A stretch of DNA of 34,768 bases from JBCDGZ01 sp038750655 (GTDB taxonomy: Bacteria > Bacteroidota > Bacteroidia > Chitinophagales > Saprospiraceae): assembly GCA_038750655.1 (NCBI GenBank), contig JBCDGZ010000082.1:1-34768 (forward strand), given 5' to 3'. The translations under genes were made by a program, and so were the position numbers. The stretch's first letter is position 1; every line of letters starts with the position of its first letter. Below are positions 33,200 to 34,768 of the stretch, piece after piece. A model generated the notes under the pieces. It did no database searches, was not told the origin of the DNA, and was given only the letters and a program-made list of their open reading frames with translations.

Positions 33200-34768
33200 T
33201 TAACTTTGTTCCCGCATGACATCCAGCCCTTCGCGCAAGATTTGCTGCAGCGGCTGCTTGGAAGTACAAACGAATTCACAAAGCGCAACATCCTCTTCAC
33301 TTAATTCATAAATTCCCAGACCTTCCATCCGTTCGAAATCATTAATCATGATGGCCTTCATCAGATGCTGTGGGTAAATATCCATTGGCAGCACCTGCTC
33401 ATACTGCCCCGTTACCACGAACGCCCGCTTCTCACCGTGGGTATTGGTATCCGGGGTAAACTTATAGTCGCTATAAAGGAAGTTCGGAAAGGTTCGGGAA
33501 ATACTGGGACGTGGAGCAATGGGAATCAACCAACCAAACAGCTCATAATTATCTCCCTCTTCTATGGTCGTCAACTGATCATCGTGGAAGCTCAGAAATC
33601 CTTTCTCGCCTACTTGTTTGCCGGAGAGCACATCACCGGAGATGAAACGAGTCTTTTCGCCCTTGATCTGCCCCTTGGTCAAATCAGCAATATTGGCACC
33701 AATGAAGGTATTGACATAGGTCGGTTTTTCCAGCTCTGCACCCGTAATGGCAACTACACGGCTGGCATCGTAGCGATTCTCCAAAAAGAGATTACCCAGG
33801 CTAATGACTTCTTGCACACCCAGGGTCCATACCTTTTCACCCGCACTGATAGGATCAATGTGGTGAATCTGCACGCCAACGTTACCAGAGGGGTGCGGGC
33901 CATGAAACCAATGCTTTTCAACGTTTTCGGCGTTGAGGAAAACATCAGAAGGGGCACTCTCACCGCGGGCACTCAATCCTAGGTGGACCTTACCCTCAAG
34001 AACCAATTTATTCAAAACGTCTAAACCTTTTTGGAATGCTGCACCTTTGCCCTCTACGACGAAATTGAGATCAGGGGCGAGTGGAGCAGAGTCGAAAGTC
34101 GTAATGAAGACGGCCTTGGGCTTATCGCTTGCTTCAGGAACGACATCGAAGGGGCGCTGACAGATCATAGTCCAAAGCCCCGTTTTCATCAGATAGGCAA
34201 CTAAGTCCTCTCGACTGCCATTGGCCAGATCGAAGCCTTCGAATTCGCGATGCTTTTGTTCCTTGTCCGCCAGGATAACCACTTGGGCGATAGAACGCTT
34301 TGCTCCACGAATAATATCGACGACTTCGCCGCTAACGGGTGCTGAATAGAGAATGTCCGGGCGCTTCTTGTCAAAAAACAGGGAATCACCGGCTTTGACT
34401 TCATCTCCTTTTTCCACCAGTACCTTGGGAATTGGCGAGATGCCAATAAAATCAGGAGGTTGTACGGCAAAGGTAGTGGCCTGCAAAGACTCATTGATCT
34501 CCTTGTGGGCTTCCCCTTCCAGAAGAATGTCATGTCCTTGCTTGAGAAAAGCAACTGGGTTTCCGTTGACGTAATCAGGAAGCTTAGGACGAAAAAGCTC
34601 ACCCACACCTGGAAACAGTGAGTAGTTGGCTCCACTTTTCTCAGCTCCTGTTTCCTTAGCTTCAATCCGCAGTAAATTATCGGCAACCTGCACAATAACA
34701 GCGATCAGTACAATAACTCCAATGACGATTAGGGTAGTCAAAAAGTAGTTATTACTGCCCGATGAGGA
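33200..34768 (-). CDS. nqrA: Na+-translocating NADH:quinone oxidoreductase subunit A with N-terminal membrane helix, 5' partial
   Basis: The frame is open to the window edge: codons from 34768 to 34742 read SSSGSNNYF before a TTG at 34741. The first possible Met codon is far downstream, so the start lies off-window or is non-ATG. A hydrophobic segment TLIVIGVIVLIAVIVQVADN (near the start) and a polar linker precede the usual NqrA start FLKQGHDILLEGEAHKEI. The remainder fits NqrA (normally about 450 residues, soluble) with biotinyl-like PISGE-type PVSGEVV and PHPSGNVGVQIHHIDP. Here it would be at least 520 residues and membrane-bound. First gene of the operon; its promoter is outside the window. 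Confidence 0.9.
   Translation of the reverse strand, partial: SSSGSNNYFLTTLIVIGVIVLIAVIVQVADNLLRIEAKETGAEKSGANYSLFPGVGELFRPKLPDYVNGNPVAFLKQGHDILLEGEAHKEINESLQATTFAVQPPDFIGISPIPKVLVEKGDEVKAGDSLFFDKKRPDILYSAPVSGEVVDIIRGAKRSIAQVVILADKEQKHREFEGFDLANGSREDLVAYLMKTGLWTMICQRPFDVVPEASDKPKAVFITTFDSAPLAPDLNFVVEGKGAAFQKGLDVLNKLVLEGKVHLGLSARGESAPSDVFLNAENVEKHWFHGPHPSGNVGVQIHHIDPISAGEKVWTLGVQEVISLGNLFLENRYDASRVVAITGAELEKPTYVNTFIGANIADLTKGQIKGEKTRFISGDVLSGKQVGEKGFLSFHDDQLTTIEEGDNYELFGWLIPIAPRPSISRTFPNFLYSDYKFTPDTNTHGEKRAFVVTGQYEQVLPMDIYPQHLMKAIMINDFERMEGLGIYELSEEDVALCEFVCTSKQPLQQILREGLDVMREQS

Noticed and set aside
1..34768. tRNA, rRNA, CRISPR array, insertion sequence or phage genes
   Set aside because: No cloverleaf-like sequence, regular short repeats with spacers, transposase motifs with terminal repeats or phage proteins were seen by reading; dedicated searches were not possible.

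Overview
The window looks like a chromosomal segment of a Bacteroidota bacterium, most likely from the Saprospiria/Lewinella side of the phylum. The grounds are: promoter elements of the Bacteroidota type (TAnnTTTG at -7), two proteins with C-terminal type IX secretion (T9SS) sorting domains, a TPR / beta-propeller / OmpA protein of PorE-like layout, a type B ribosomal protein L31, the Bacteroidota-type fused GlmU-like enzyme, a LytS/LytR-type two-component pair, and a complete-looking Na+-translocating NADH:quinone oxidoreductase (Nqr) operon. I saw no rRNA, tRNA, CRISPR array or insertion sequence. Assignment to a genus is inference.

Layout. 1-9.8 kb is mostly housekeeping. An upstream gene's terminator is followed by a di-haem cytochrome c peroxidase lipoprotein (239-1579), a run of stem-loops, and a histidine kinase with its LytTR response regulator (1917-3832). 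Then come rpmE2 (3908-4180), a GlmU-like bifunctional enzyme (4349-5563), a spermidine-synthase-fold methyltransferase-like protein (5574-6251) and two tandem paralogous membrane-TPR proteins (6269-7503). On the minus strand metG, a small acidic protein and lnt form a likely operon (11934 down to 7530). Next, also on the minus strand, is a DUF4160 / DUF2442-XRE gene pair with toxin-antitoxin-like organisation (12803 down to 12043).

The accessory heart of the window is 12.9-27.0 kb. A minus-strand arm holds a T9SS cargo protein (16894-15923), a very long hairpin, and a secreted, membrane-anchored TPR-CHAT (caspase-like) protein (15793-12881). A plus-strand arm holds an ECF-like sigma factor (17277-17858) overlapping by one base a membrane TPR protein with an anti-sigma-like N-terminus (17858-18619). 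It continues with an unlisted 41-residue double-glycine peptide (18742-18867), a 1922-residue Cys-rich PKD-type T9SS protein (19023-24791) and a TPR/PD40/OmpA protein (25061-27010). The two arms diverge from a 382-bp region containing nested inverted repeats, a 14-bp palindrome and a terminator-like hairpin. My working hypothesis is a surface or cell-envelope system with its own sigma factor, a protease-like effector and a processed peptide. The combination, rather than any single gene, is the candidate novelty.

The right end (27.1-34.8 kb) has a convergent XRE-type regulator followed by nqrABCDEF on the minus strand, ending in a strong terminator at 28157-28191. NqrA carries an unusual N-terminal membrane-helix extension and runs off the window edge. 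No apbE or nqrM is visible here. Coding starts were moved from TTG/GTG to nearby ATG codons where the sequence favoured it; these choices are stated per gene.
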